DNA of 64,000 nt from Betaproteobacteria bacterium. Its GTDB lineage: Bacteria; Pseudomonadota; Gammaproteobacteria; Burkholderiales; Burkholderiaceae_C. Below, one piece after another: positions 9,405-18,256 of the stretch (its first letter is position 1; each line of letters begins with the position of its first letter). The DNA is taken from assembly GCA_025356445.1 (NCBI GenBank), contig JANXSZ010000016.1:49398-113397 (forward strand), given 5' to 3'. The translations under genes were made by a program, and so were the position numbers. A model generated the notes under the pieces. The model was not told where the DNA came from. It did not search any database and saw nothing but the letters and a program-made list of their open reading frames with translations.

Positions 9405-10988
9405 TTATGTCCGCAGCATGTCTGCCGCTTTCTCGGCCACCATGATCACGGGGGCGTTGGTGTTCGCTCCCACCACGCGGGGCATGATGGACGCATCGAC
9501 AACACGCAAGCCTGTGATGCCGTGTACCCGCAATTGCGCGTCCACCACATCCAGCGGCCCTGATCCCATGCGGCAGGTGCCCACAGGGTGGTAAATGGTG
9601 TCGGCATGGTCGCGGATGAACAGCTCCATCTCCAGATCGGTTTGCGCCTTCGCTGAACTGGCCAGTTCGCGCCCGCCATGGCCTGCCAGAGCAGGCTGTT
9701 GCAGGATGTGGCGCATCAGCTTGAAACCCCGCATCAGCCGCTGCATGTCGTCATGGTCGCCCAAAAAGTTCGGGTCAATCAGTGGCGCGGCCAGCGGGTC
9801 ACGGCTGGCCAATTGCACCGAGCCACGGCTTTGGGGGCGCAGCAGGCAGACGTGGCACGAGTAACCGTGGCCGAGCGTGGTTTTGCGGCCATGGTCTACC
9901 AGCTTACCCACCACGAAATGCAGTTGCAAATCGGGTATCGCCTCGCTGTGGTCGGATTTGATGAAGCCACCGGCTTCAGCGAAATTGGTGGTCAGCATTC
10001 CCGAACGGTGAGCGCGCCATTCCAGGATGCCCTGGATGCCCCGCACCAAGCCAGCAGGCGAGAGGCCGAACAAATCTTTCAGGCGGGGTGCGTTGACCAC
10101 CTGCACCACGTCCACATGGTCATGCAAATGCTGGCCCACACCGGGCAAATCGTGCTGCACCGCCAAGCCCACGTCCAGCAAATGCGCTTTGGGGCCAATG
10201 CCAGAGAGCATCAGCAACTGGGGCGATTGCAAGGCACCTGCACACAGCAGCACTTCGCGGTGGGCTTTGAGTTGCTTCAGCTCCCCGCCTTGCAGGTATT
10301 CCACGCCCACAGCCTTTTTGCGCTCCAGCAGGATGCGTGTGGTGTGCGCGCCGGTGATGACGTGCAAATTCGGGCGACTCAGGTTGGGCGTCAAGTAAGC
10401 TTTGGCAGCGCTGAAACGCTCACCGTTTTTGTGGGTGACCTGGTACATCCCCACGCCTTCTTGGTTTTCGCCATTGAAATCCGGGTTGTGCGGGAAGCCT
10501 GCTTGCTGCGCTGCTTCGACAAACACCGGGCCAAAGCGGTTGGGGCTGCACAAATCCATCACGTTCAGCGGGCCACCCGTGCCGTGGAAGGCGTCTGCGC
10601 CGCGTTCGTTGTGTTCCGCCCGTTTGAAATAAGGCAGCACGTCGTCATAGCCCCAGCCTGCATTGCCCTCTGCGGCCCAGTGGTCGTAGTCTGCGCGGTG
10701 GCCTCGGGCATAAATCATCGCGTTGACCGAGCTGGAGCCACCCAACACTTTGCCACGCGGCTGGTAGCCTGTGCGCCCATTCAGGCCGGGTTGTGGCACG
10801 GTGCTGAAGGCCCAATTGGCTTGACCGCCCTTGGCCAGCAGCGCCAATCCCGCCGGGCAGTGGATCAGCATGCTGCTGTCTACGGGGCCCGCTTCCAGCA
10901 GGGCAACGGTGATGTTGGGGTCTTCCGTGAGGCGCGCCGCCAGCACGCAGCCCGCTGAGCCGCCGCCGATGATGAGGTAATCGAACAT
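9405..10988 (-). CDS. GMC-family FAD oxidoreductase (choline/alcohol dehydrogenase type)
   Basis: 527 residues. N-terminal FAD-binding GGGSAGCVLAARLTEDP (about 8-24), GMC signature 1 around GKVLGGSSSVNAMIYARG and signature 2 around GALQSPQLLMLSGIGP. The active-site His/Asn segment YHPVGTCRMG lies near residue 465. Such enzymes oxidise primary alcohols or choline, passing electrons to quinone or oxygen. AlkJ-like long-chain alcohol dehydrogenase is as plausible as choline dehydrogenase because no betaine aldehyde dehydrogenase or BetI gene is adjacent. Stand-alone, 36 bp before the RutE-like gene on the same strand. Confidence 0.88.
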   Translation of the reverse strand: MFDYLIIGGGSAGCVLAARLTEDPNITVALLEAGPVDSSMLIHCPAGLALLAKGGQANWAFSTVPQPGLNGRTGYQPRGKVLGGSSSVNAMIYARGHRADYDHWAAEGNAGWGYDDVLPYFKRAEHNERGADAFHGTGGPLNVMDLCSPNRFGPVFVEAAQQAGFPHNPDFNGENQEGVGMYQVTHKNGERFSAAKAYLTPNLSRPNLHVITGAHTTRILLERKKAVGVEYLQGGELKQLKAHREVLLCAGALQSPQLLMLSGIGPKAHLLDVGLAVQHDLPGVGQHLHDHVDVVQVVNAPRLKDLFGLSPAGLVRGIQGILEWRAHRSGMLTTNFAEAGGFIKSDHSEAIPDLQLHFVVGKLVDHGRKTTLGHGYSCHVCLLRPQSRGSVQLASRDPLAAPLIDPNFLGDHDDMQRLMRGFKLMRHILQQPALAGHGGRELASSAKAQTDLEMELFIRDHADTIYHPVGTCRMGSGPLDVVDAQLRVHGITGLRVVDASIMPRVVGANTNAPVIMVAEKAADMLRT

Positions 10989-11148
10989 GGTTTCGTGTCT
11001 CTGGTGTCTCTGAAATGCGCTGCCTGTAGGGGCTGGGAAGCCGCGACGTTACCCGAAACCCTCGCTATTGCCGATACCATTCAGGCTATTACCTCGTAAT
11101 TCCTCCGCTTCCCTCTGCTTTTTTTATCAATTTCAGGAGTAAACCCTA

Positions 11149-12030
11149 ATGAGTGCAACCTCAGTCACGAACGCCAATGGCCAAGCCATCACCACCGTCG
11201 GCATCATCGGTGCCGGCACCATGGGCAATGGGATTGCCCAGGCCTGCGCCACGTCCGGCGTGAACGTGGTCATGGTGGACATTTCAGATGCGGCTGTCGC
11301 CAAAGGCATTGCAGCCCTCTCAGGCAGCCTGGACCGCCTGATCAAGAAAGACAAAATCACCGTTGCCGACAAAGAAGCCGCGCTGGCCCGGGTCAAAGGC
11401 TCGACCGATTACGCCGATTTGGCCGTTGCCCAGCTGGTCATCGAGGCGGCGACGGAGAATTTCGAGCTGAAAGTCAAAATCCTCAAGCAGCTTGACACCC
11501 TGCTGCCTGCGGACGTGCTGATTGCGACCAACACCTCGTCTATCTCCATCACCCAGCTGGCCGCTGTCACACAACGTGCTGACCGCTTTATCGGGATGCA
11601 TTTTTTCAACCCCGTACCGATGATGGCGTTGGTGGAAATCATCCGTGGCTTGCAAACCAGCGATGCCACCCACGCCGCTGTCGCCGCCTTGGCCGTGACC
11701 CTGGGCAAAACCCCCATCACGGTGAAGAACGCGCCCGGTTTCGTTGTCAACCGCATCCTGGTGCCAATGATTAACGAGGCGCTGTTCGTGCTGGCCGAAG
11801 GCTTGGCGACGGCTGAAGACATTGACGCTGGCATGAAGCTGGGCTGTAACCAGCCGATTGGCCCTCTGGCGTTGGCCGACATGATTGGTCTGGACGTGTG
11901 TCTGGCGGTGATGAACGTTTACTTGACCGAATACGGCGACTCCAAATACCGCCCTTGCCCCTTGCTCAAAGAAATGGTGGCCGCAGGGCGTTTGGGGCGC
12001 AAGACCGGGCAGGGCGTGTATACGTACTGA
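11149..12030 (+). CDS. 3-hydroxybutyryl-CoA / 3-hydroxyacyl-CoA dehydrogenase
   Basis: 293 residues, the size of stand-alone Hbd/MmgB enzymes. Oxidises (S)-3-hydroxyacyl-CoA with NAD. The N-terminal Rossmann motif is GAGTMGNGIAQACA, the catalytic His/Glu segment is GMHFFNPVPMMALVEIIRG, and Asn lies in KNAPGFVVNRILVPMINEA. A good ribosome-binding site (CAGGAG) precedes the ATG. The enoyl-CoA hydratase follows at 12122, giving two consecutive beta-oxidation steps. Confidence 0.93.
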   Translation: MSATSVTNANGQAITTVGIIGAGTMGNGIAQACATSGVNVVMVDISDAAVAKGIAALSGSLDRLIKKDKITVADKEAALARVKGSTDYADLAVAQLVIEAATENFELKVKILKQLDTLLPADVLIATNTSSISITQLAAVTQRADRFIGMHFFNPVPMMALVEIIRGLQTSDATHAAVAALAVTLGKTPITVKNAPGFVVNRILVPMINEALFVLAEGLATAEDIDAGMKLGCNQPIGPLALADMIGLDVCLAVMNVYLTEYGDSKYRPCPLLKEMVAAGRLGRKTGQGVYTY

Positions 12031-12121
12031 GCATGAGGCGGGGGACAAGGTCGTGTAGGTGACGGTTGATTCTGAGGTGCTGGTGTTCAATAGTGACCCC
12101 TCCTCACTGCCTCAAAAAACC

Positions 12122-12940
12122 ATGTCCACCACCCCTGAAAACCCCATTCATCCCGAAGGGAGCATTGACTGCACCATGCAAGGCCATGTGCTGCTGATTG
12201 GCATCAACCGGCCCAACAAGCGTAACGGCTTCACGCTCAAAATGTTCCGCGAGTTGGGTGAGGCTTACACCCGTCTGGACGACGACCCCAGCCTGCGCGT
12301 GGGGGTGCTGCATGCCATGGGCGACCATTTCACGGCTGGTCTGGATTTGCCTTCCGTTGCCCCGCTGATGAAGCGCGGCGAAAAAGCCGTGCCACTCGGT
12401 CTGGTTGACCCCAACGACCTGGGCTTGCCCGGCTACCGTCGCCGCACCAAGCCGATGGTGGTGGCGGTCAAGGGCATCACCTTCACTGTGGGTATCGAGC
12501 TGATGCTGGCGGCAGACATCGTGGTCGCGGCGGACGACTGCCGCTTCTCGCAACTCGAAGTCAAGCGCGGCATCATGGCCACAGGTGGGGCCACGTTGCG
12601 CATGGCCGAGCGTGCGGGCCTGGGCAATGCCATGCTGCATTTGCTGACTGGCGACGAGTTCGGTGCTGCCGAGGCGCTGCGCCTGCACTACGTGCAAAAA
12701 GTAGTGCCTGCGGGCCAAGAGTTGGGCGAAGCGGTGGCCATTGCCCATCGCATTGCGGCCCAAGCCCCGCTCGCTGTGGTCGCCTCGCGCTTGAACGCGC
12801 TCAAAGCGGTGGAAGACGGCCCGATGGCGGCGATGGGTGAATTTATCGCCACGCAGCATGGTTTATCGAACAGTGAAGACGCTGCCGAGGGCGTACGCTC
12901 GTTTGTAGAGCGGCGGCCTGCGGCGTTCACCGGGCGCTGA
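12122..12940 (+). CDS. Enoyl-CoA hydratase/isomerase (crotonase) family protein
   Basis: 272 residues from ATG 12122. An upstream in-frame start at 12059 adds 21 unconserved residues. The crotonase fold shows the first oxyanion-hole segment DHFTAGLDLPS and the second FTVGIELMLAADIVVA. The usual glutamates of a true hydratase (E144/E164 in rat crotonase) are not evident at RFSQLEVKRGIMATGGATLRM, where only Glu in LEVKRG is near. Isomerase or another crotonase chemistry is therefore possible. Probably co-transcribed with the hydroxyacyl-CoA dehydrogenase 91 bp upstream. Confidence 0.85.
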   Translation: MSTTPENPIHPEGSIDCTMQGHVLLIGINRPNKRNGFTLKMFRELGEAYTRLDDDPSLRVGVLHAMGDHFTAGLDLPSVAPLMKRGEKAVPLGLVDPNDLGLPGYRRRTKPMVVAVKGITFTVGIELMLAADIVVAADDCRFSQLEVKRGIMATGGATLRMAERAGLGNAMLHLLTGDEFGAAEALRLHYVQKVVPAGQELGEAVAIAHRIAAQAPLAVVASRLNALKAVEDGPMAAMGEFIATQHGLSNSEDAAEGVRSFVERRPAAFTGR

Positions 12941-13006
12941 AGGCCTGCCTGAATCCGCGCTTTCCCTTTACTCCTCTGCAACGCTGTTGACACGGTGTTG
13001 CAGTTT

Positions 13007-13048
13007 TTGACAATTTATATTGCACACAATTAAATTGTTGAATATAAT
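13007..13048 (+). promoter_or_regulatory. ohrR promoter with OhrR operator palindrome
   Basis: A perfect inverted repeat ACAATT-A-AATTGT lies at 13026-13038, matching the A/T-rich OhrR box reported for Xanthomonas-type OhrR. A perfect -10 TATAAT is at 13043-13048, only six bases before the ohrR ATG at 13055, so the transcript could be leaderless. TTGACA at 13007-13012 with a weaker -10 at 13030 is an alternative. In either case the operator overlaps the promoter, which predicts autorepression relieved by organic hydroperoxides. Confidence 0.7.
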
Positions 13049-13054
13049 TTGACC

Positions 13055-13516
13055 ATGACAACGTTAAAGCCCGCACTTACAGCGCCATCCAACCCCGCCT
13101 TGTTGCTCGACAACCAGCTGTGCTTCGCGCTGTATTCCACCTCGCTGGCGATGACCAAGCTCTACAAGCCCTTGCTGGCCGATTTGGGCCTCACCTACCC
13201 GCAATACCTGGTGATGCTGGTGCTGTGGGAGCGTGATGGGCTGATGGTGTCTGAGCTGGGCGAACGCCTGTTTTTGGATTCCGGCACGCTCACGCCGCTG
13301 CTCAAGCGCATGGAAGTCTCGGGCTGGGTTGCCCGCATCCGTGCGGTGGACGACGAGCGGCGTGTCCATATCACCTTGACCGCTGCGGGGCGTGCCCTGA
13401 AAGTCCGCGCCGCCGACATCCCTGAATGCATCCTCAGCACCGCCCAATGCCCGCTGCCTGAACTCGTGGCCTTGACGCAGCAGGTGCAAGCCTTGCGTCA
13501 GCGGTTCATTGCTTGA
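13055..13516 (+). CDS. ohrR: OhrR, organic-hydroperoxide-sensing MarR repressor
   Basis: 153 residues with a MarR winged helix ([25 protein letters not shown], then [16 protein letters not shown] and the wing DDERRVHI). The peroxide-sensing Cys23 is in NQLCFALYS, and Cys125 near the C-terminus fits the two-cysteine OhrR class, where an intersubunit disulfide releases DNA. The ATG at 13055 is used rather than the TTG at 13049. Its own promoter holds the palindromic operator, and the target gene ohr follows on the same strand. Confidence 0.93.
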   Translation: MTTLKPALTAPSNPALLLDNQLCFALYSTSLAMTKLYKPLLADLGLTYPQYLVMLVLWERDGLMVSELGERLFLDSGTLTPLLKRMEVSGWVARIRAVDDERRVHITLTAAGRALKVRAADIPECILSTAQCPLPELVALTQQVQALRQRFIA

Positions 13517-13593
13517 CGTGACATAACCGTTTAAATTTTTTGTTTTCACCACCCCGCTTCAATCCCGAAGCATTCAACCTCCAGGAGTCCGCT

Positions 13594-14022
13594 ATGACCA
13601 CCCATCTCGATAAAGTTCTCTACACCGCCCACGCTCACACCACCGGTGGCCGCGAAGGCACTTCCCGCAGCAGCGATGGCTTGCTGGACGTGCGTTTGGC
13701 CCCTCCCAAAGAACTCGGCGGCAAGGGCGATGCCACCAACCCCGAGCAATTGTTCGCCGCAGGCTACTCGGCTTGCTTCATGGGTGCGATGAAGCACGTC
13801 GCTGGCATGAAGAAGCTCGTCATCCCCGTTGATGCCGCCATCGACGCCAGCGTTGACTTGGGCCCCATCCCCGCCGGTTTTGGCATCGCTGCCAAGCTGG
13901 TGGTGAGCTTGCCCGGTATGGACCGCGCAGTGGCCCAAGATTTGATCGACACGGCGCACGGCGTGTGCCCCTATTCCAACGCGACTCGCGGTAATATCGA
14001 CGTAACCTTAACTTTGGCTTGA
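13594..14022 (+). CDS. ohr: Organic hydroperoxide resistance peroxidase Ohr
   Basis: 142 residues; lipoyl-dependent thiol peroxidase that reduces organic and fatty-acid hydroperoxides. The peroxidatic Cys61 lies in FAAGYSACFMGAMK and the resolving Cys125 in GVCPYSNATRGN. Arg20 and Glu51 fit the catalytic pair. ATG 13594 has a strong AGGAG seven bases upstream; an in-frame start at 13540 is rejected. Directly downstream of ohrR. A hairpin terminator follows at 14148. Confidence 0.96.
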   Translation: MTTHLDKVLYTAHAHTTGGREGTSRSSDGLLDVRLAPPKELGGKGDATNPEQLFAAGYSACFMGAMKHVAGMKKLVIPVDAAIDASVDLGPIPAGFGIAAKLVVSLPGMDRAVAQDLIDTAHGVCPYSNATRGNIDVTLTLA

Positions 14023-14147
14023 ATTAGGCCCCAATTAGCCTTAATTAAGCCCTGAGCGATCAGGTAACTGTTGCGCAGGTGACTGGTAGGTCGAGCGCAC
14101 TTTGACGGGCTATGTCATTGCGGCTAACCTGAGTCTGCGACTGTGTG

Positions 14148-14187
14148 AAACCCCCGTGTTGCGTTGGCAGCACGGGGGTTTTCTTTT
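14148..14187 (+). terminator. Rho-independent terminator after ohr
   Basis: An 11-bp perfect stem, AAACCCCCGTG (14148-14158) with CACGGGGGTTT (14171-14181), a 12-base loop and a T-rich tail. It lies 125 bp past the ohr stop, leaving a long 3' region. Confidence 0.85.
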
Positions 14188-14261
14188 ATGGGGGCATGTC
14201 CCAGTCGCACTTAATTCTTCAACCTGGCTTTCTCACCCTAGCGTTTTATAGCGTTTTTGCC

Positions 14262-15410
14262 ATGACCACACCCGCTACCACCCTTGATTTCCAAGTCCAC
14301 AAAACCGAGTTGACCTCCACCTCTGTGCGCGAGCTGCCCGAGGTTGCGCTGGCTGAGGGCAAAATCCGCCTGCGCATTGAATCCTTTGCCCTCACATCCA
14401 ACAACATCACCTACGCCGCCTTTGGCGATGCGATGAACTACTGGGGCTTTTACCCGTTGGCGGCCGAGGCTGAGGGCACGGCATCCGCGTGGGGCCGTAT
14501 TCCCGTCTGGGGCTTTGCGACCGTGGTGGAAAGCCGCGCAGAGGGTGTTGCCGTGGGTGAAAAGTTTTACGGTTACTACCCCATGGCATCCAGCGTGGTG
14601 CTCATGCCCACCCGGGTATCGGCCAGCAGCTTTGTCGATGGTGCTGCCCACCGTGCCCCGCTGGCAGCCGTGTACAACCAGTACCTGCGGTGCAGCACCG
14701 ACCCGTTCTACACCGCCGATACCGAGGCGATTCAGGCTTTGTTGCGCCCGCTATTCATCACCTCGTGGCTGATTGACGATTTTTTGGCTGACAACAGCTT
14801 CTTTTGTTCCGTTGCGTCTATACAACACCCTCAGCGTGGCGTGATGCTGCTTTCCAGCGCTTCCAGCAAAACCGCCTACGGCACCGCCTTTCAGCTCGCC
14901 CAGCGTGACGGTATTGAGGTGGTCGGATTGACCTCGGCAGGCAATGTGGCCTTTTGTGAAAGCCTGGGGTGCTACCACCGCGTGCTGCGCTATGACCAGC
15001 TAGACCAGATCAACGCCGATGCCGCAGCTGTCTACATCGACTTCGCAGGCAACGCCGATCTGCGCCGCGCGATCCATACCCGCTTTGTGAATTTGAAGCA
15101 CAGCAGCTCGATTGGTGGCACCCACGTTGAGCAACTTGGCGGTGCGAAAGACCTGCCAGGCCCGCGCGCCACGCTGTTTTTTGCGCCTGCCCAGATCAAA
15201 AAACGCACGGCCGAGTGGGGTGGCGCGGGCTTGGGGCAACGGTTGGTGGTCGCATGGCGCAGCTTCACCGCCAAAGTCAGCCACGCTGACGCACCGTGGT
15301 TGACCGTGGAGCACCATGCAGGCGCTGATGCCGTGCAAGCTGCCTACATGCACGTGCTGGCCGGGCGGGGTGACCCGCGCATCGGTCATGTGCTTTCGCT
15401 CCTGAAATAA
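14262..15410 (+). CDS. DUF2855 family protein
   Basis: 382 residues from ATG 14262. Upstream in-frame codons run through the ohr terminator and are not coding. I recognise the DUF2855 family: the N-terminus resembles a degenerate GroES-like medium-chain dehydrogenase domain (KIRLRIESFALTSNNITYAAFGD) and the middle a Rossmann-like segment (MLLSSASSKTAYGTAFQLA, VVGLTSAGNVAFCESLGCY). Zinc ligands of typical alcohol dehydrogenases are absent. Function is unknown; an NAD(P)-dependent ketone or enoyl reductase is a guess. The CMD-family gene follows 67 bp later, and a dispersed repeat overlaps the stop codon. Confidence 0.8.
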   Translation: MTTPATTLDFQVHKTELTSTSVRELPEVALAEGKIRLRIESFALTSNNITYAAFGDAMNYWGFYPLAAEAEGTASAWGRIPVWGFATVVESRAEGVAVGEKFYGYYPMASSVVLMPTRVSASSFVDGAAHRAPLAAVYNQYLRCSTDPFYTADTEAIQALLRPLFITSWLIDDFLADNSFFCSVASIQHPQRGVMLLSSASSKTAYGTAFQLAQRDGIEVVGLTSAGNVAFCESLGCYHRVLRYDQLDQINADAAAVYIDFAGNADLRRAIHTRFVNLKHSSSIGGTHVEQLGGAKDLPGPRATLFFAPAQIKKRTAEWGGAGLGQRLVVAWRSFTAKVSHADAPWLTVEHHAGADAVQAAYMHVLAGRGDPRIGHVLSLLK

Positions 15411-15465
15411 TAGCTGCTTGAGCCGATCTGTATTGCACTGAGACCGGTTTTTATTTAAATTTGAA
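15404..15465 (+). repeat. Dispersed 65-bp repeat, copy B
   Basis: ATAGCTGCTTGAGC (15410-15423) matches copy C at 26928 in 11 of 14 bases. The T-rich tail CGGTTTTTATTT (about 15444-15455) matches copy H at 43172. The repeat covers the stop codon of the DUF2855 gene and the spacer before the CMD-family gene. Confidence 0.5.
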
Positions 15466-15477
15466 CACCCATACCTG

Positions 15478-15879
15478 ATGAATACGCCTCCAAAAACCAC
15501 TAACAACGCCCACAAAGACTATGACCAGGGCTTAGCCCGGCGCAAACAAGTCATGGGTGAAGATTTCGTAGCCAATGCCCTGGGCAAAGCGACTGAATTC
15601 ACCATGCCGATGCAGCAGTACATCACCCGCAACGCCTGGGGTGACGTGTGGCAGCGCGAAGGCCTGGATTTGAAGACCCGCAGCCTCATCACCGTGGCGA
15701 TGCTTACCGCTTTAGGCAAGCAACAAGAACTCAAAGGCCATGTGCGTGGCGCGTTGAACAATGGGGCGACAGTGGCCGAAATCCAGGAAGTGCTGCTTCA
15801 CGCCAGCATCTACTGCGGCGTGCCCGCAGCGGTGGACGCGTTCCGCTCGGCGGCTGAGGTGGTGGATGGGGTGGCGTAG
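15478..15879 (+). CDS. Carboxymuconolactone decarboxylase family protein (PcaC-like)
   Basis: 133 residues of the all-helical CMD fold. The PcaC-type motifs are present: RNAWGDVWQREGLDLKTRSL, then HVRGALNNGATVAEIQEVLLH and YCGVPAAVDAF. The length equals stand-alone PcaC, which decarboxylates gamma-carboxymuconolactone in protocatechuate degradation. There are no other pca genes nearby and only one cysteine in the active-site helix, so it is not an AhpD peroxidase. Same strand as DUF2855, possibly co-transcribed. Confidence 0.82.
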   Translation: MNTPPKTTNNAHKDYDQGLARRKQVMGEDFVANALGKATEFTMPMQQYITRNAWGDVWQREGLDLKTRSLITVAMLTALGKQQELKGHVRGALNNGATVAEIQEVLLHASIYCGVPAAVDAFRSAAEVVDGVA

Positions 15880-15912
15880 CCTACGCCTGCGTTGCTGTGC
15901 TGTTTTTCACCG

Positions 15913-17835
15913 TCAGAATGCTTGGCACACCACCCGGTTGCGCCCAGCGTGCTTGGCGTCATACAGCAGCTTGTCTGCCAAGGCGTAAACCGCAGTTGTG
16001 CTTGTTGTAGGGCTGTTTTTTTGCAGCAGCACCAGACCAAAGCTTGCGGTGATGACGCCAGCGGGATTGCCGGTATGTGGCAAGCTGAGCCGCTCAAGCG
16101 CCAGGCGCAGATGGTCTACAAAGGCGTGTACTTTTTCCAGCGGCTCATCGACGGTGAGTACAAAGGCGAACTCTTCGCCGCCAACACGGAAAAACTGATC
16201 GCCAGTCCGGTTTAAAAGTCCACGCAGGGCTTTACTGGTTTGTTTAAGAACCTCGTCGCCCGCCGGATGACCGTAGTGGTCGTTGTAGCGCTTGAAGTTG
16301 TCGATGTCCAGCAAGCAAAATGCCAACGGTGTTTGATGGCGCGAATGCCGCGCTACCTCCAGTTCAAAGCAGGTATCAAAGTGTCGGCGGTTGTAGGCGC
16401 CCGTGAGTGCATCGGTGATCGCCAAATTGGCCAAGCGCTGGTTGGCCGATTCAAGGGCTGTTGTTCGGCTGCTGACCAGGATTTCCAGCTCGTTATTCAA
16501 TGCCGTTTGTGATGCCAGTGCCTCACGCTCAGCTTTCAGTTTGTCCGCTTTGAGGGTGTTCATCTGGTCAGCCAATCCAAAGGCTAGCAGCAGCACCTCA
16601 AGCGCAGAGCCAATTTGCAAGAAGTTTTCAGTGATGGCGTTGGACGGTACAAGATCTAAAACCCGCAGGTAGTAGAGCACCACGCCCACTGCGAGCAGCG
16701 TAAATGCGATCAAGTAGTAGCGTGCAGGTTTTGATCCTCGGCGCATCAAATCGACGCCTGCAATCATTGCTACCCCCATCATGACGATTTCCAGAGGTGT
16801 GCTGAGTACAAACGGTAATGCGTAAAAATTGAAGAATGCTGGCGTGACACTCAGCAGGCTGCCCCAGGCGGTTCCTATCAGGGTGTTGTGCAACCAGGGT
16901 GCCACACTGTGGCGGGTATCCAGGTAATGGGTAATGAACAGACCAAACGTGAAAAAACAAGCCGCAGCACCCAGGGGCAAAATTTGGTTGTTTAAAACGG
17001 GTGAATCCGGCCACCAATACTGAAAGGCAAAACCTCGGAATGTGAAGCTCCAGACAAAGAATGCGGTGATGTAAAGTGTGTAAAACCCAAAGCCTCGATC
17101 CTGCGTCGAGATGTACAAAAAGAGGTTGTACAAAAGCACAGTGATCAGTGCACCGTAGTAAATGCCCAGTACGGTTGTCTCGGTTTGCATCTGTGTCGCG
17201 TATGCATTGGGTTTCCAAAGCTTCAGCACGATGGGTTCATGCAAGCCATCATGGGCCGCCAGCTTCAGATAAACCTCTAGCTGTTCCCCTGGCCCTAAAA
17301 CAATGGGCAGGTTAGGTATTCGCATCAGGATGGGGCGCGTATTGAAGGGACGGCGATCCCCTGTTAAAACCGGCTTCTCTGATCCGTTGTCCGCACGCAC
17401 GATGTGCATATCGACTTCATCTTCCAAGGGGGTGCCCAGATCAAGAACCTTTGTGACAGTGGTGTTGCTGGTATTGCGCAGTCCAATGCGCACCCACCAA
17501 GCAGAACGCGAGAACCCGAAGTTCAGCGAGTCTGTTGCGTTGTTGCGCCATGCTTGAGGTTCTGCCAGCAAGGTGCCCAGTGTGAGTTGCCCACTTGGAT
17601 CTTCCAGAATTTGCAGTTGGCGGCTCAGCGCCAGTTCAGACTGGTTATTGGCAACATCTACGGCGTTGAGGGCTGGGTAGGCGTTCAGTGCTGTACCTGC
17701 AGCCAGTAACAGCACGATGCTGCGCAGCAAGGCCATGCTGGTTTTTTGCCACTTTGTGCAAAGCAGCCCTTTCATCCAGGCCACAACACAAATCAAGCGC
17801 AATTTGCTGGGCTTTTTGGAGAAAAGAGCGTGCAT
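15913..17835 (-). CDS. 7TMR-DISM diguanylate cyclase
   Basis: 640 residues. Signal-like hydrophobic segment near 35-55, a periplasmic beta-sandwich of 7TMR-DISM extracellular type (about 65-210), seven membrane helices (about 220-400), a short coiled coil (about 405-455) and a GGDEF domain (about 465-640). The active site GGEEF is at about 553-557 and a perfect I-site RTGD sits five residues before it, so product inhibition is expected, unlike the cyclase at 6028. The outer domain of this family is thought to bind carbohydrate or other small ligands. In-frame ATGs at 17775 and 17736 are alternatives; no clear RBS decides. Divergent from the secreted-protein gene at 17962. Confidence 0.88.
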   Translation of the reverse strand: MHALFSKKPSKLRLICVVAWMKGLLCTKWQKTSMALLRSIVLLLAAGTALNAYPALNAVDVANNQSELALSRQLQILEDPSGQLTLGTLLAEPQAWRNNATDSLNFGFSRSAWWVRIGLRNTSNTTVTKVLDLGTPLEDEVDMHIVRADNGSEKPVLTGDRRPFNTRPILMRIPNLPIVLGPGEQLEVYLKLAAHDGLHEPIVLKLWKPNAYATQMQTETTVLGIYYGALITVLLYNLFLYISTQDRGFGFYTLYITAFFVWSFTFRGFAFQYWWPDSPVLNNQILPLGAAACFFTFGLFITHYLDTRHSVAPWLHNTLIGTAWGSLLSVTPAFFNFYALPFVLSTPLEIVMMGVAMIAGVDLMRRGSKPARYYLIAFTLLAVGVVLYYLRVLDLVPSNAITENFLQIGSALEVLLLAFGLADQMNTLKADKLKAEREALASQTALNNELEILVSSRTTALESANQRLANLAITDALTGAYNRRHFDTCFELEVARHSRHQTPLAFCLLDIDNFKRYNDHYGHPAGDEVLKQTSKALRGLLNRTGDQFFRVGGEEFAFVLTVDEPLEKVHAFVDHLRLALERLSLPHTGNPAGVITASFGLVLLQKNSPTTSTTAVYALADKLLYDAKHAGRNRVVCQAF

Positions 17836-17961
17836 AAATGTTTTTTATTGGCCATTGAAATGATGAGTGTGTTCTGCAAATTACACATATTTCCTCCACA
17901 TTGTCCTTCCATAATTTCTTCATGGTCAAGCCTTTGCTGCCCAAACAACGTGAGTTAACCC

Positions 17962-18243
17962 ATGAAGATTTTGAACACCTTGTCGTGCCAGACGGCTTTG
18001 CTGGTCTGCACATCCTTGTTTTCTGGTGCTCTTCTTGCGCAGGCTCCCAATGGGGGTGGCGAGAGGCCTAAACCTCCCGCCGAAGCCATTGCGGCTTGCC
18101 AGGCGCTCAAGAGCGGCCAAAACTGCACGTTTACCTCACCTCAGCGAACAGTTACAGGCACTTGCTGGGCACCTGAAGGGAAACCGTTGGCCTGCCGTCC
18201 CAAGGATGGCCCTATGGCCAAGAATCAACCTGCCAAGAAATAG
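17962..18243 (+). CDS. Small secreted Cys-containing protein (function unknown)
   Basis: 93 residues with a clear Sec signal peptide (KIL... hydrophobic core ...SGALLAQA) and a mature part of about 66 residues. This contains AACQALKSGQNCTFTSP and a TVTGTCWAPEGKPLACRP segment, four cysteines spaced like two disulfides. I know this short C-x-C...TG-C arrangement as an unnamed family, but no function. First gene of a trio with the YHYH lipoprotein (13 bp downstream) and the HupE/UreJ-like membrane protein, so the three probably act together in the envelope. Confidence 0.7.
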   Translation: MKILNTLSCQTALLVCTSLFSGALLAQAPNGGGERPKPPAEAIAACQALKSGQNCTFTSPQRTVTGTCWAPEGKPLACRPKDGPMAKNQPAKK

Positions 18244-18256
18244 GCGTGGTGCGAAT

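Noticed and set aside
9678..10958. 426-codon open frame on the plus strand
   Set aside because: Antisense shadow of the GMC oxidoreductase (9405-10988), which has all family motifs; the shadow protein is Gln/His/Ala-rich with no recognisable domain.
14040..14147. Possible tRNA between ohr and its terminator
   Set aside because: No acceptor stem, T-loop GTTCRA or anticodon arm could be fitted.
18026..18256. Upstream extension of the YHYH gene
   Set aside because: It overlaps the secreted small-protein gene in another frame and would remove the lipoprotein signal; ATG 18257 gives the lipobox.
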